From assembly GCA_029561455.1 (NCBI GenBank), contig JAKQIY010000057.1, positions 62,001 through 126,000 of the forward strand: a stretch of DNA of 64,000 nucleotides, in the 5' to 3' direction. Both the position numbers and the translations under genes were made by a program. The DNA comes from a bacterium. GTDB taxonomy: Bacteria; Zhuqueibacterota; Zhuqueibacteria; Residuimicrobiales; Krinioviventaceae. The notes under the pieces were generated by a model. That model searched no databases and was not told where the DNA came from. It was given only the letters and a program-made list of their open reading frames with translations. Positions within the stretch are counted from its first letter, which is position 1. Each line of letters begins with the position of its first letter. Below are positions 46,601 to 54,204 of the stretch, piece by piece.

Positions 46601-47137
46601 TTTGACATTATGAAAGACCAAATCCTGGTGGGATTGCAGGATAACAAGGGAATTTGGTATAGAACTTTGTTTGCTCTTGATTTTAGGGAATCGCAGGAAT
46701 TGCCGGAGGCTAACGATGTTTACCGCCTGGCATTCAACCGGCCGTTCTTTACCATTGATTCACTGCGGTTTCAGGTTCTTCCGTCCGGGCCAACTAACTC
46801 GGCGCTGTTGAAAACAACCATGGATTCTATACAGGTTGTGCCGAATCCCTATGTGGCTACCAACCATATGGAAACCTCCGTGGCCAACCATAACCTGAAC
46901 CAGCGGCGCAAGCTCATGTTTACGCATCTGCCGGCGCGCTGTGAAATAAAAATATTCACGGTCAGCGGTGTGTTGATTGACGAAATTGATGTGGAAAATC
47001 AAAAAGATAACGGTATAGCTTTCTGGGACCTGAATACCAAAGAAAACCTGGAAATTGCCGCCGGTATTTATGTTTATTATGTTAAAGCCAAAGAAACCGG
47101 TGATGAAAAAATCGGCAAATTCGGCGTGATTAAATAA
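43661..47137 (+). CDS. Large exported surface protein with Ca-binding motifs (possible receptor partner)
   Basis: An 1158-residue exported protein (signal peptide ending IVFGQF) starting 35 bases after the receptor gene with AAGGA before ATG. No enzymatic domain is recognised. Acidic EF-hand/thrombospondin-3-like loops occur near residues 345-365 (NIDNDQDGLLDE) and 395-420 (DADEDQDWVNGTDTNNDG), and a fibronectin-like domain near 580-720 (LTWDNIADTK, EGYKLYKATDKFF, VENGKTYYYGLVAYDYG). The C-terminus has VVPNPYVATNH, then a FlgD-like Ig fold ending in GKFGVIK, a relative of type IX sorting tails. Its position suggests the surface lid or capture protein of the receptor, in place of SusD (inference). 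Confidence 0.72.
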   Translation: MKSLNKIDLLLVVLCLLWSGIVFGQFGKKYDGPDDPAGDEAAFRSAYFAGNRMLFFLNNNTSICDTGSGVSIWNQWPKGYEGVTMVHGINAVMAARVYVENDSIPVTDINEIRTRTDLDTLYFAQQGFRNRTDMDPTGSFEWGMKPVFGYFNELSESFALSDDPNSWPPSGWPANGNGALKWPGEWNGRYGRGVVKADLEAFYVMNDAQDQEYLNPEAAAKYYPRPGIEIGYKDPNVSIQKGLPWGGLGLRLEIRAYQWNNPEARDITFFEYTTANISDYDLPEMCFGFYFHPFVGQDGTDDYLYFQKGKLNMAYNWDSDGIGTGGIKTCTFGIAYLESPGMGFDNIDNDQDGLLDEKRDNLAATKIGPYDGITNLQAFLSYYNYTEEMLHEHWDADEDQDWVNGTDTNNDGIYQITEDAGDDVGLDGVGPGELNYSGPDEGECNGKPDYKEGVGCEPNFASTDVSESDMLGLTSFHTFDHDTKPRIHADDVQYWKYFSEPTFDPFQDSPGSWVNLFATGIFPLYQGRTERISMGLMASYDPQEGLNSSEHSAPSLIRKKEVAQIIYERDYRFAQPPKIPTLKAEALDGKVILTWDNIADTKTREPFLGNINDFEGYKLYKATDKFFIDAEAITDGYGNMIHKKPIFQCDLIDHKTDFTNFGLVDGVAYYLGTDTGVQHYFVDTNVENGKTYYYGLVAYDYGIADVGSGISPTENNLVITLDEAEEVIGYGQNVQIVTPRSTAAGYLPPQIKLLEKTFTDGSGTVVPKILAPGKLKGNHIYKLKFAADSLLEDKSHPNGYQFTTIGYHIFDETENKLVESKVRTSDDMTNAPIHSIWVDSLSVYTLTPGETFATDHFDGLSLDITLNTYRAINAVFDAERTGWKIGNQDGKSVIQIFPDDNSINYFPWEYEIIFGDEGVYTTKTTRFTKVRDQNGDKIGATDIFAGQSFNFYVINKTFPDSVGNYEMLDMLAIDRDSSETFDIMKDQILVGLQDNKGIWYRTLFALDFRESQELPEANDVYRLAFNRPFFTIDSLRFQVLPSGPTNSALLKTTMDSIQVVPNPYVATNHMETSVANHNLNQRRKLMFTHLPARCEIKIFTVSGVLIDEIDVENQKDNGIAFWDLNTKENLEIAAGIYVYYVKAKETGDEKIGKFGVIK

Positions 47138-47174
47138 GCAAATCAGAGTATCATCTTGTTGAAAGGAAAAATCA

Positions 47175-48242
47175 ATGAGGTTTATTAATTCTTATAAATA
47201 TATTATGCTGGTTGCCCTGTCGCTGTTTATTGCCGGTTCGGCCTTTGCGGACAAACCGAACAGGGTGGGCACCACTGCCGCCAATTTTCTGGAAATTGGC
47301 TATGGCAGCACCGGCAATGCTATGGGTGATGCCGCAGTCTGTTCCGTTACCGACCTTTCGGCAATGTACTGGAATCCCGCCCGCATGGCCTACATGAAAC
47401 AGAATGAAGCCCAATTCATGTATCAGCCCTGGATTGCCGATATAAATACATCTTTCACCTCAGTAGGTCTTATCATCCCGTCGCTGGGTACTTTTGCTGC
47501 CGGATTGTACCAGGTGGATTATGGCGAAATGAAAGTGACCACCTCGCAAATGCAAGACGGCACCGGTGAAAACTATACCGCCCGCGATCTGTGCTTTAAC
47601 CTGGCTTATGCCCGCAAACTGGCGGAGTGGTTTGCCTTTGGCGCTTCCGGCAAATATATATCCTCTAAAATATGGCACTGCAATGCCTCTGCGTTGGCTT
47701 TTGATCTGGGGATGGTGGTGGATACCTACTTTTTCTCTCCCACCGGTAACCGCGAAGACGGGCTCACCATTGGTATGAGCATTGCCAATTACGGCACCAA
47801 GATGCGCTATGAAGGTATGGATCTGATGCAATATATTGATATGTACCCGGATGAGAGCGGTAATTACGCCTATTCCGCAGGTAACTATAAAACCGAGGAA
47901 TGGGAACTGCCGTTGATTTTCCGCATCGGTGCGGCAGTGCACCCGATCGTCAGCGCCGCACACCGGCTAACGCTGGAGATCAATGCCCTGCATCCTAACA
48001 ATAACAGCGAATCCATCAATCTGGGCGGACAGTATGAAATGAATATCCCGTCGGTAGGAACATTCTATGTGCGCGGTGGTTACAAAGCCCTGTTCATGGA
48101 AGATTCCGAGTATGGTCTTTCTTTTGGCTCCGGGCTGAAATATATTATGATGAATAACCTGGGCTTTAGAGTTGATTACGCGTACCGCGATGTCGGTCTG
48201 CTTGGTAAAACCCATTGTTATACATTCAGCTTTTTATTCTGA
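47175..48242 (+). CDS. PorV/PorQ-family outer-membrane protein
   Basis: A 355-residue outer-membrane barrel with signal peptide ending SAFA. The opening AANFLEIGYGSTGNAMGDAA and SVTDLSAMYWNPARMAYMKQ is the hallmark of the PorV/PorQ family, in which PorV acts as the type IX secretion shuttle that delivers cargo to the attachment complex. AAAGGA precedes ATG and the gene is 37 bases after the large surface protein gene. A hairpin closes the operon 66 bases downstream. A dedicated PorV-like protein would fit export or anchoring of the protein before it (inference). Confidence 0.85.
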   Translation: MRFINSYKYIMLVALSLFIAGSAFADKPNRVGTTAANFLEIGYGSTGNAMGDAAVCSVTDLSAMYWNPARMAYMKQNEAQFMYQPWIADINTSFTSVGLIIPSLGTFAAGLYQVDYGEMKVTTSQMQDGTGENYTARDLCFNLAYARKLAEWFAFGASGKYISSKIWHCNASALAFDLGMVVDTYFFSPTGNREDGLTIGMSIANYGTKMRYEGMDLMQYIDMYPDESGNYAYSAGNYKTEEWELPLIFRIGAAVHPIVSAAHRLTLEINALHPNNNSESINLGGQYEMNIPSVGTFYVRGGYKALFMEDSEYGLSFGSGLKYIMMNNLGFRVDYAYRDVGLLGKTHCYTFSFLF

Positions 48243-48307
48243 CAGACGTAATGATAAAACTGCCTGGCTATAAAAAGTTACAAGAATTTACCCTGCTCCA
48301 ACCAAAC

Positions 48308-48338
48308 AAAGCCGGTCAAGTTATCTTTGCCCGGCTTT
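48308..48338 (+). terminator. Probable terminator of the receptor operon
   Basis: Stem AAAGCCGG / CCGGCTTT with a 15-base loop, 66 bases after the PorV/PorQ stop. The U tract that follows is weak. Confidence 0.5.
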
Positions 48339-48432
48339 GCTATTGTATTTCCCGACAAATTTGATTATTTTTTTAAGATCGGTCATTTTTCAGGTCAGCA
48401 GGATCCATTATAACAAAATTTCAGAGTATAAA

Positions 48433-49173
48433 ATGCAGGCAGATAAAATAATCGCAGCGGCTGAGATAATCCGCAATGCACATCATGCCATTGCTTTTAC
48501 CGGCGCCGGAATTTCCGTAGAAAGCGGTATTCCCCCGTTTCGGGGACCGAACGGTTTGTGGTCAAAATACAACCCGGAGTTCATCGAATTGGACTATTTT
48601 CACCGCGAACCCTATAATTCCTGGAAACTGATTAAACAAATTTTTTATGATTTCATGGGGGATGCACAGCCCAATGCCGCTCATTTTGCTCTGGCTGAAC
48701 TGGAACAAAATAATCATCTTAAAGCAGTAATCACACAGAACATCGATAATTTACACCAGCAAGCCGGCAGCCGCAATGTACTGGAATTCCATGGCACGAC
48801 TCGACGCTATGAATGTACCGGCTGCCATAAAAAGTTTGATTATGAACTGATCACACTGGACATCCTCCCTCCTGCCTGTCCGTTTTGTGAGGGGTTAATC
48901 AAACCCGATTTTGTCTTTTTCAGTGAAATGATCCCTTACCGGGTCAACATGCTTTCTTTTGCCGAGGCGCAACAAGCGGATGTGATCATGGTAATCGGCA
49001 CTACCGGCGAGATCATGCCGGCGTGCAGTATCCCGTATCATGGCAAGGAACAAGGCAGCATCATTATCGAGGTTAACGTTGAGGAATCGGCTTACACCAA
49101 TACCATAACCGATATCTTTTTACAGGGAAAAGCCACATCGATACTTTCTGAACTTGCCGCAAAAATCTGCTAA
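48433..49173 (+). CDS. Sirtuin NAD-dependent protein deacylase
   Basis: A 246-residue sirtuin starting at ATG 48433; an in-frame start at 48337 would lie inside the terminator hairpin and is rejected. Motifs: GAGISVESGIPPFRG (NAD loop), TQNIDNLHQQAG, catalytic His in EFHGTTRRYEC, four zinc-binding Cys in CTGCHKKF and CPFC, then PDFVFFSE and VIGTTGEIMPA. It removes acetyl or acyl groups from lysines using NAD. Unlike the SIR2-like defence gene at 54205, this is a canonical complete sirtuin. It has no operon partner here and the classical acetyl-CoA synthetase target gene is not nearby. Confidence 0.93.
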   Translation: MQADKIIAAAEIIRNAHHAIAFTGAGISVESGIPPFRGPNGLWSKYNPEFIELDYFHREPYNSWKLIKQIFYDFMGDAQPNAAHFALAELEQNNHLKAVITQNIDNLHQQAGSRNVLEFHGTTRRYECTGCHKKFDYELITLDILPPACPFCEGLIKPDFVFFSEMIPYRVNMLSFAEAQQADVIMVIGTTGEIMPACSIPYHGKEQGSIIIEVNVEESAYTNTITDIFLQGKATSILSELAAKIC

Positions 49174-49372
49174 ATCCCAATATCATTTTAAATTGCAACT
49201 TTCGCAACAGTTATCTGAAAAAGGCGGGAAAAATTTAATTTATTAAAATTTACGTCGATATATATTTTAGCAAGTATAATATTGTTTTTTTTGTAATTAT
49301 TAGAGAAAAGATTATTTTGAGGTCATAGAAAGAAAAAATTCTCTTGAACGCTATACAAAATCAGGAGGCAAA

Positions 49373-49729
49373 ATGTCATCCGAATTATCAATAAAAGATA
49401 AACTGTTTATAGAACATATATTGAAACATGAATTTACAGAAAACAAACCGGCAAATACCTTTTCACAGGCGTTGTTGCTGCTTGGTTGTGGTATTATCGT
49501 TTATTCATTATATTTTATTGGTACACATTACAATGAAAAATCATTTATTGAACCTGCATTATTACTAATAATTATGGGTTTTATCACTGTTGGTATATCA
49601 TTATTTTTAAAAAGAATATACGAAATGTCCCGTGACCAGCACATGATGTGCTGTATAATTCATAAATTGTCAAAAATGAACCATCTGCTGGAACCGGGCC
49701 AGGAAAATCATCCCCATTTGCAATTTTAA
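49373..49729 (+). CDS. Small two-helix membrane protein of unknown function
   Basis: A 118-residue protein with an AGGAGG-like Shine-Dalgarno (caggaggcaaa) before ATG. Two membrane helices (about residues 38-56 and 65-82) link a charged N-terminus to a cytoplasmic C-terminal tail containing a Cys-Cys pair (QHMMCCIIHKLSKM). It is not recognised and has no known neighbours in function. The convincing ribosome-binding site and codon pattern support a real gene. The last codons contain the left copy of a 15-bp direct repeat. Confidence 0.65.
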   Translation: MSSELSIKDKLFIEHILKHEFTENKPANTFSQALLLLGCGIIVYSLYFIGTHYNEKSFIEPALLLIIMGFITVGISLFLKRIYEMSRDQHMMCCIIHKLSKMNHLLEPGQENHPHLQF

Positions 49730-49882
49730 AATACTGGTAGGTTTGTTGGTTTTGGTGAATTTAATAGTTATTTTGGGCATTACAAAAAACTTAGGCATTT
49801 TCCGGTAATCAATCCCAATTCGGGAAATTGTCGGCATTAGTCTTACCAGAGCAAAATTGATCAAATCTTGCAATTTTAAAAT
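49718..49882. repeat. 15-bp direct repeats flanking a 135-bp AT-rich segment
   Basis: TTGCAATTTTAAAAT occurs at 49718-49732 and again at 49868-49882, exactly 150 bases apart; the left copy ends the membrane protein gene. No mobile element is recognised between them. Confidence 0.6.
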
Positions 49883-49883
49883 C

Positions 49884-49920
49884 TTGCAAAAACATTATAA
49901 ATAAAGTATATTATCGGTAA
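49884..49920 (+). promoter_or_regulatory. Candidate promoter with LacI-like core before GH127
   Basis: TTGCAA at 49884-49889, 17 bases, TATATT at 49907-49912, overlapped by TTATCGGTAA (49911-49920), a short dyad centred on CpG. It resembles the arrangement at 40641-40700 but is weaker. Confidence 0.42.
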
Positions 49921-49964
49921 CAAATTCTTTTTCATTCTGATGATATTTCTAAAGCGGAGGCAAA

Positions 49965-51893
49965 ATGAAAAATGTGTATGTCGCCATGATAATATTTGCC
50001 TGCTTATCATCCTGCTCCCAACCTCTAAAAACCGATTATCCGGTAACGCCGGTTCCTTTTACTAAAGTACAGTTTACCGATACATTTTGGCTGCCGCGTC
50101 TGGAAATAAATCGGGTCGTTACCATTCCTTATGATTTTAAAAAATGTGCAGAAACCGGCCGTATAGACAACTTTGCCAAAGCCGGAGGTTTAATGGCAGG
50201 CGCCTTTCGCGGCATCCGTTTTGATGATTCCGATGTGTTTAAAATAATTGAAGGGGCAGCCTATTCTTTCAGCATGCACCCGGATACGGCGCTGGATCAA
50301 TACCTTGATGATTTAATTGCTAAAATTGCCGCCGCCCAGGAAGATGATGGATACCTGTATACCACCCGTACTATTGATCCGCAACATCCGGCCCGCGATG
50401 CCGGTCCGGAACGGTGGTCGCAATTAAAAGACAGTCACGAATTATATAATGTCGGACACATGTATGAAGCGGCGGTAGCTCATTACCAGGCTACAGGTAA
50501 ACGCACGTTCCTTGATATTGCCCTGAAAAATGCCGATCTGATCGATTCCGAGTTTGGGCCGGGAAAAAGATACGATGTCCCGGGACATGAGGAAATCGAG
50601 ATCGGGTTGGTCAAGCTGTACCGGATTACAGGAAATGAAAAATATCTAAAACTGGCAAAATTTTTTCTGGACAGGCGTGGTCGTCCGGAAAACCGCCAGG
50701 AGTTGTATGGCGACTATGCACAGGATCATATCCCGGTCATCGAGCAGGATCACCCGGTGGGTCATGCTGTGCGGGCCGGCTACCTGTATTCCGGTATGGC
50801 GGATGTTGCCGCGCTGACCGGCGACTCGGCCTATGTAAGCGCTCTCAATAAAATCTGGGAAAATGTTGTCTATAAAAAATTGTATCTCACCGGTGGTATC
50901 GGCGCCCGGCACAGCGGCGAGGCGTTTGGTGAAGATTATGAATTACCGAACCTGACCGCTTATAACGAAACCTGCGCCGCCATTGCCAACATGCTCTGGA
51001 ACTATCGGATGTTTTTATTGCATGGCGACTCTAAATATATAGACGTATTGGAACGCACCCTCTATAACGGTTTTTTGTCAGGAATTTCGTTGACCGGCAA
51101 TGAATTTTTCTATCCCAATCCCCTGGAATCAGAGGGTAAATATCAACGCAGTCCCTGGTTTGACTGTTCCTGTTGCCCGTCCAATGTAGTACGCTTTTTA
51201 CCATCATTGCCTGGCTATGTATATGCAGTAAAAAAGGATCAGATTTATATAAACCTTTACATCCAAAACCGGGGTGAAATTAAAGTTGGGAAAAATCTCA
51301 TTACCCTGACGCAGGAAACCCGCTACCCATGGGATGGCGTAATCAGAATTACAATTGACCCGAAAACCAGAGCTACTTTCGGCCTCAGGCTGCGTATTCC
51401 GGGCTGGGCGGAAAACCGACCGGTTCCGGGTGATTTGTATTTATACAAGAATAACAATGCGGATAAAGTTATTATAACCATGAATGGCGCTGCCCTGAGC
51501 TATACTTCTGAAAATGGTTATGCGATAATCAACAGAACCTGGCAACAGGGCGATTTTGTTGATATCCATTTACCGATGCCGGTTCAACAGGTCTTATGTA
51601 ATGATAAGGTGGTGGAAAACCATAACAAACTGGCCTTTGAACGCGGTCCGCTGGTGTATTGTGCGGAAGGGATCGATAACAATGGTCATGTGTTAAATAT
51701 GTTTGTCCCCGGCAATGAAAACGGCGTGACTGAATTCCGCAGCCAGCTTTTAAACGGCGTTACGGTTATCAACCTGTCGGCAGGTACAACAATTAAAAAT
51801 ACCAAACAACCCATTACCCTCATTCCCTATTATGCCTGGGCGCATCGCGGCCAGGGTGAAATGCGGGTATGGTTTCCGGTTTTACAAAAATAG
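49965..51893 (+). CDS. GH127 beta-L-arabinofuranosidase (DUF1680) lipoprotein
   Basis: A 642-residue lipoprotein (lipobox LSSC, Cys17) of GH127/DUF1680, whose founding member HypBA1 releases beta-L-arabinofuranose. The zinc-cysteine active site is intact: Glu335 and Cys337 in AYNETCAA, Cys403 and Cys404 in the DCSCCPSNV block, corresponding to the Glu and three Cys ligands of HypBA1, one of the paired cysteines being the nucleophile. The (alpha/alpha)6 barrel spans about 60-430, followed by beta-sandwich domains. First gene of a three-gene unit with an acyl-ACP thioesterase and a GH172 gene. The lipid anchor places it at the outer membrane or periplasm. Confidence 0.92.
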   Translation: MKNVYVAMIIFACLSSCSQPLKTDYPVTPVPFTKVQFTDTFWLPRLEINRVVTIPYDFKKCAETGRIDNFAKAGGLMAGAFRGIRFDDSDVFKIIEGAAYSFSMHPDTALDQYLDDLIAKIAAAQEDDGYLYTTRTIDPQHPARDAGPERWSQLKDSHELYNVGHMYEAAVAHYQATGKRTFLDIALKNADLIDSEFGPGKRYDVPGHEEIEIGLVKLYRITGNEKYLKLAKFFLDRRGRPENRQELYGDYAQDHIPVIEQDHPVGHAVRAGYLYSGMADVAALTGDSAYVSALNKIWENVVYKKLYLTGGIGARHSGEAFGEDYELPNLTAYNETCAAIANMLWNYRMFLLHGDSKYIDVLERTLYNGFLSGISLTGNEFFYPNPLESEGKYQRSPWFDCSCCPSNVVRFLPSLPGYVYAVKKDQIYINLYIQNRGEIKVGKNLITLTQETRYPWDGVIRITIDPKTRATFGLRLRIPGWAENRPVPGDLYLYKNNNADKVIITMNGAALSYTSENGYAIINRTWQQGDFVDIHLPMPVQQVLCNDKVVENHNKLAFERGPLVYCAEGIDNNGHVLNMFVPGNENGVTEFRSQLLNGVTVINLSAGTTIKNTKQPITLIPYYAWAHRGQGEMRVWFPVLQK

Positions 51894-51961
51894 ATTTTTC
51901 TCAAACAAAACAGCATTAATAACCATCTATTACAATATGCCTGTATTCTTGGAGACCTTAA

Positions 51962-52729
51962 ATGTTCAAAAAAAGCAAAACGAAAAGAATCTGGAAAGAT
52001 ACATATAAAATACATTCCTACGAATCAGATTTTACCGGCCAGGCAACACTAGCCAATTTATGCCAATATATGCAGGAATCGGCCTGGAATCATGCGGAGA
52101 ATTTACAGGTTGGATTTTCACATTTGCTGAAAAAAGACCTGATCTGGGTACTTTCGAGGCAACTGGTGATGATCTACAAATACCCCCAATGGGGTGATAT
52201 TATCCAGGTCCATACCTGGCCGACCGGTAAAGACAGGCTGTTTTGTTATCGCGATTTCAAAATTTTTGATGAAAGTAATAATATTATCGGTCTTGCTTCC
52301 ACCACCTGGTTTGTTATCGACCTTAAAGAGCGCAAACCACAGCGCACCGATTCCTATATCCAGTTGGAAGTAGATGGGTCTGTAGAACGGGTTTTTCCAT
52401 CATTTCCGGCAAAAATACACCCGGTTAAAGTCCCGGAATTTTCTCACACCCTGCAGGTCAATTATTCCGATCTCGATGTAAACGATCATGTGAACAATGT
52501 AAAATATATAGAATATGTACTGGACAGCCTGCCGCTGGAGTTTATTAAATCACACCTGCTAAAGGGGGTGGAAGTAAATTATATTGCCGAGGCGCAATAT
52601 GGCAATAAAATTCTCATCCATCATGAAACCAAAAACAACGGTTCCCTGGAAATGCTGCACGATCTGTTCCGGGAAGAAGATAACATGGAAATCTGCCGGG
52701 CGCGCACAGTTTGGGAAAAAAAAGCATGA
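51962..52729 (+). CDS. Acyl-ACP thioesterase
   Basis: A 255-residue cytoplasmic double-hotdog thioesterase (FatA/FatB-like, bacterial) that releases free fatty acids from acyl carrier protein. First hotdog: QATLANLCQYMQESAWNHAE and WVLSRQLVMIYKYPQWGDII; second: VNYSDLDVNDHVNNVKYIEY, containing the Asn-His motif. Length is normal. It lies 68 bases after GH127 and 57 before GH172 on the same strand, an unusual place with no functional link apparent; it may merely share the transcript. Confidence 0.9.
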   Translation: MFKKSKTKRIWKDTYKIHSYESDFTGQATLANLCQYMQESAWNHAENLQVGFSHLLKKDLIWVLSRQLVMIYKYPQWGDIIQVHTWPTGKDRLFCYRDFKIFDESNNIIGLASTTWFVIDLKERKPQRTDSYIQLEVDGSVERVFPSFPAKIHPVKVPEFSHTLQVNYSDLDVNDHVNNVKYIEYVLDSLPLEFIKSHLLKGVEVNYIAEAQYGNKILIHHETKNNGSLEMLHDLFREEDNMEICRARTVWEKKA

Positions 52730-52786
52730 TCTAATTAACGGAGCTATTCACAACCGGAAACAGTACTCTAAAATAAAGGCAAAAAT

Positions 52787-53956
52787 ATGAAAAAATTTCT
52801 CGTTATGCTCGTCATCGGCGTGCTCCTCTTGCCCGCCGGTCTGTTGATCGCACAAACCCAGGCTTTTAACGGACTCGATTCCCGACTCGACAATCTGTTT
52901 CTGTTAAGCAATGCGCAAACCCGCTCCATAAGTCCGGAAAATTTTACCGGTGAAAAAGGCCAGGGTGCCATGCTGGAAGCGGAAAAAGGCTCGGCAGCCT
53001 GGGCAGCCCGCGAACTGGGACAGGGGTGGAAAGTGAATCCTTTTGTTGTCATAAAATCAGGAGAAACCTTCACCCTGGCAGAAATAACCGGTCCGGGCGC
53101 TATTCAACAAATCTGGATGACGCCCACGGGTTCATGGCGTTATTCTATCCTGCGCTTTTACTGGGATGATGAAAAAGAGCCATCCGTAGAAGTCCCGGTT
53201 GGCGATTTCTTTACTATGGGCTGGCAGCAATACAAACAAATCTCTTCACTGGCAGTATGTGTTAATCCCGGCAGCGCTTTTAACTGCTACTGGACTATGC
53301 CGTTCCGCAAAAAATGTAAAATAACCATGACCAATATCGGCGAAGAAGAAATGCGCCTGTATTACCAGATCAACTATACTCTTACCCAAATACCTGATAA
53401 TGCTGCATATTTCCACGCCCAGTTCCGCCGCACCAATCCGGTTGCGTATAAGGATGTGTATACAATAGTTGATAACATCAAAGGTAAAGGCCAATATGTG
53501 GGCACCTACCTGGCCTGGGGCGCTAACAGCAGCGGCTGGTGGGGTGAAGGAGAGATCAAGTTCTATATGGATGGCGACAAACAGTTCCCGACAATCTGCG
53601 GCACCGGTACGGAAGACTATTTCTGCGGTTCCTATTGTTTTACCGTCAAGGATGAATCCGGCAAAGAAGTTTACCAGGATTATACCACTCCCTATTCCGG
53701 TTTTTATTGTATTGCGCCATTTGAAAAATCAATTTGGGATACTCAGTCCCGCTTTGGTATGTATCGCTGGCATATAACCGACCCGGTGCGGTTTGACAAG
53801 GATTTAAAGGTTACCATTCAGGCGCTGGGCTGGCGCAGCGGCGGTCGTTACCTGCCCTTGCAGGACGACATTGCCTCTGTGGCCTACTGGTATCAAACCG
53901 AACCACATCATTCCTTCCCGACATTACCGGATAAGGATACGCTGGAGATTAAATAA
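52787..53956 (+). CDS. DUF2961 (GH172) family protein, short form
   Basis: A 389-residue exported GH172 member with signal peptide ending LIAQTQ. Motifs: ITGPGAIQQIWMTPTGSWRY, FYWDDEKEPSVEVPVG, MPFRKKCKITMTNIGEEEM, WWGEGEIKFYMDGD (near residue 250) and CGTGTEDYFCGSY (near residue 274), giving the two expected catalytic glutamates. This compact single-domain form has about the normal length for the family, whereas the copy at 30346 carries an extra C-terminal domain. Together with GH127 it suggests attack on furanosyl side chains; the exact sugar (D-arabinose, D-fructose) cannot be told from sequence. Confidence 0.9.
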   Translation: MKKFLVMLVIGVLLLPAGLLIAQTQAFNGLDSRLDNLFLLSNAQTRSISPENFTGEKGQGAMLEAEKGSAAWAARELGQGWKVNPFVVIKSGETFTLAEITGPGAIQQIWMTPTGSWRYSILRFYWDDEKEPSVEVPVGDFFTMGWQQYKQISSLAVCVNPGSAFNCYWTMPFRKKCKITMTNIGEEEMRLYYQINYTLTQIPDNAAYFHAQFRRTNPVAYKDVYTIVDNIKGKGQYVGTYLAWGANSSGWWGEGEIKFYMDGDKQFPTICGTGTEDYFCGSYCFTVKDESGKEVYQDYTTPYSGFYCIAPFEKSIWDTQSRFGMYRWHITDPVRFDKDLKVTIQALGWRSGGRYLPLQDDIASVAYWYQTEPHHSFPTLPDKDTLEIK

Positions 53957-53960
53957 TTTT

Positions 53961-54150
53961 TCGTAGGGTGGAATTCAATCCCACCATTTTCAACAAATCA
54001 AGATCCCACCGGGATTCACATCCCGGTGCGGGTAGTTGCAGAGTGGGATTCTATTCCACTATTTTGTATGAATGTAGTTAATGGGTCCGTAGTTTGTAGG
54101 GTGGGATTCTATCCCACCATTTTTTATGAATGCAATAAATGGACCTGTAG
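53961..54150. repeat. Cluster of diverged hairpin repeats
   Basis: Four degenerate units built around GGTGGGATTCTATCCCACC-like hairpins start near 53963, 54002, 54041 and 54097. The last two are direct copies of about 55 bases that share the hairpin, a TATGAATG block and a TGGnCCnGTAG end. The second unit contains CACCGGGAT/ATCCCGGTG. Such families are intergenic repeats, not CRISPR. Confidence 0.75.
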
Positions 54151-54171
54151 AGACAAGGGATGCCTTGTCTA
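54149..54171. repeat. Palindromic repeat copy, left of the SIR2-like gene
   Basis: AGAGACAAGGGATGCCTTGTCT, a hairpin of the same family as the perfect palindrome at 55307-55332. Confidence 0.75.
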
Positions 54172-54204
54172 TAGAAAATCATGATAATTATAAAGGGGAA
54201 ATAG

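Noticed and set aside
53961-54171. Possible CRISPR array in the repeats left of the SIR2-like gene
   Set aside because: Units are diverged hairpins of unequal length with no regular unique spacers and no cas genes nearby.
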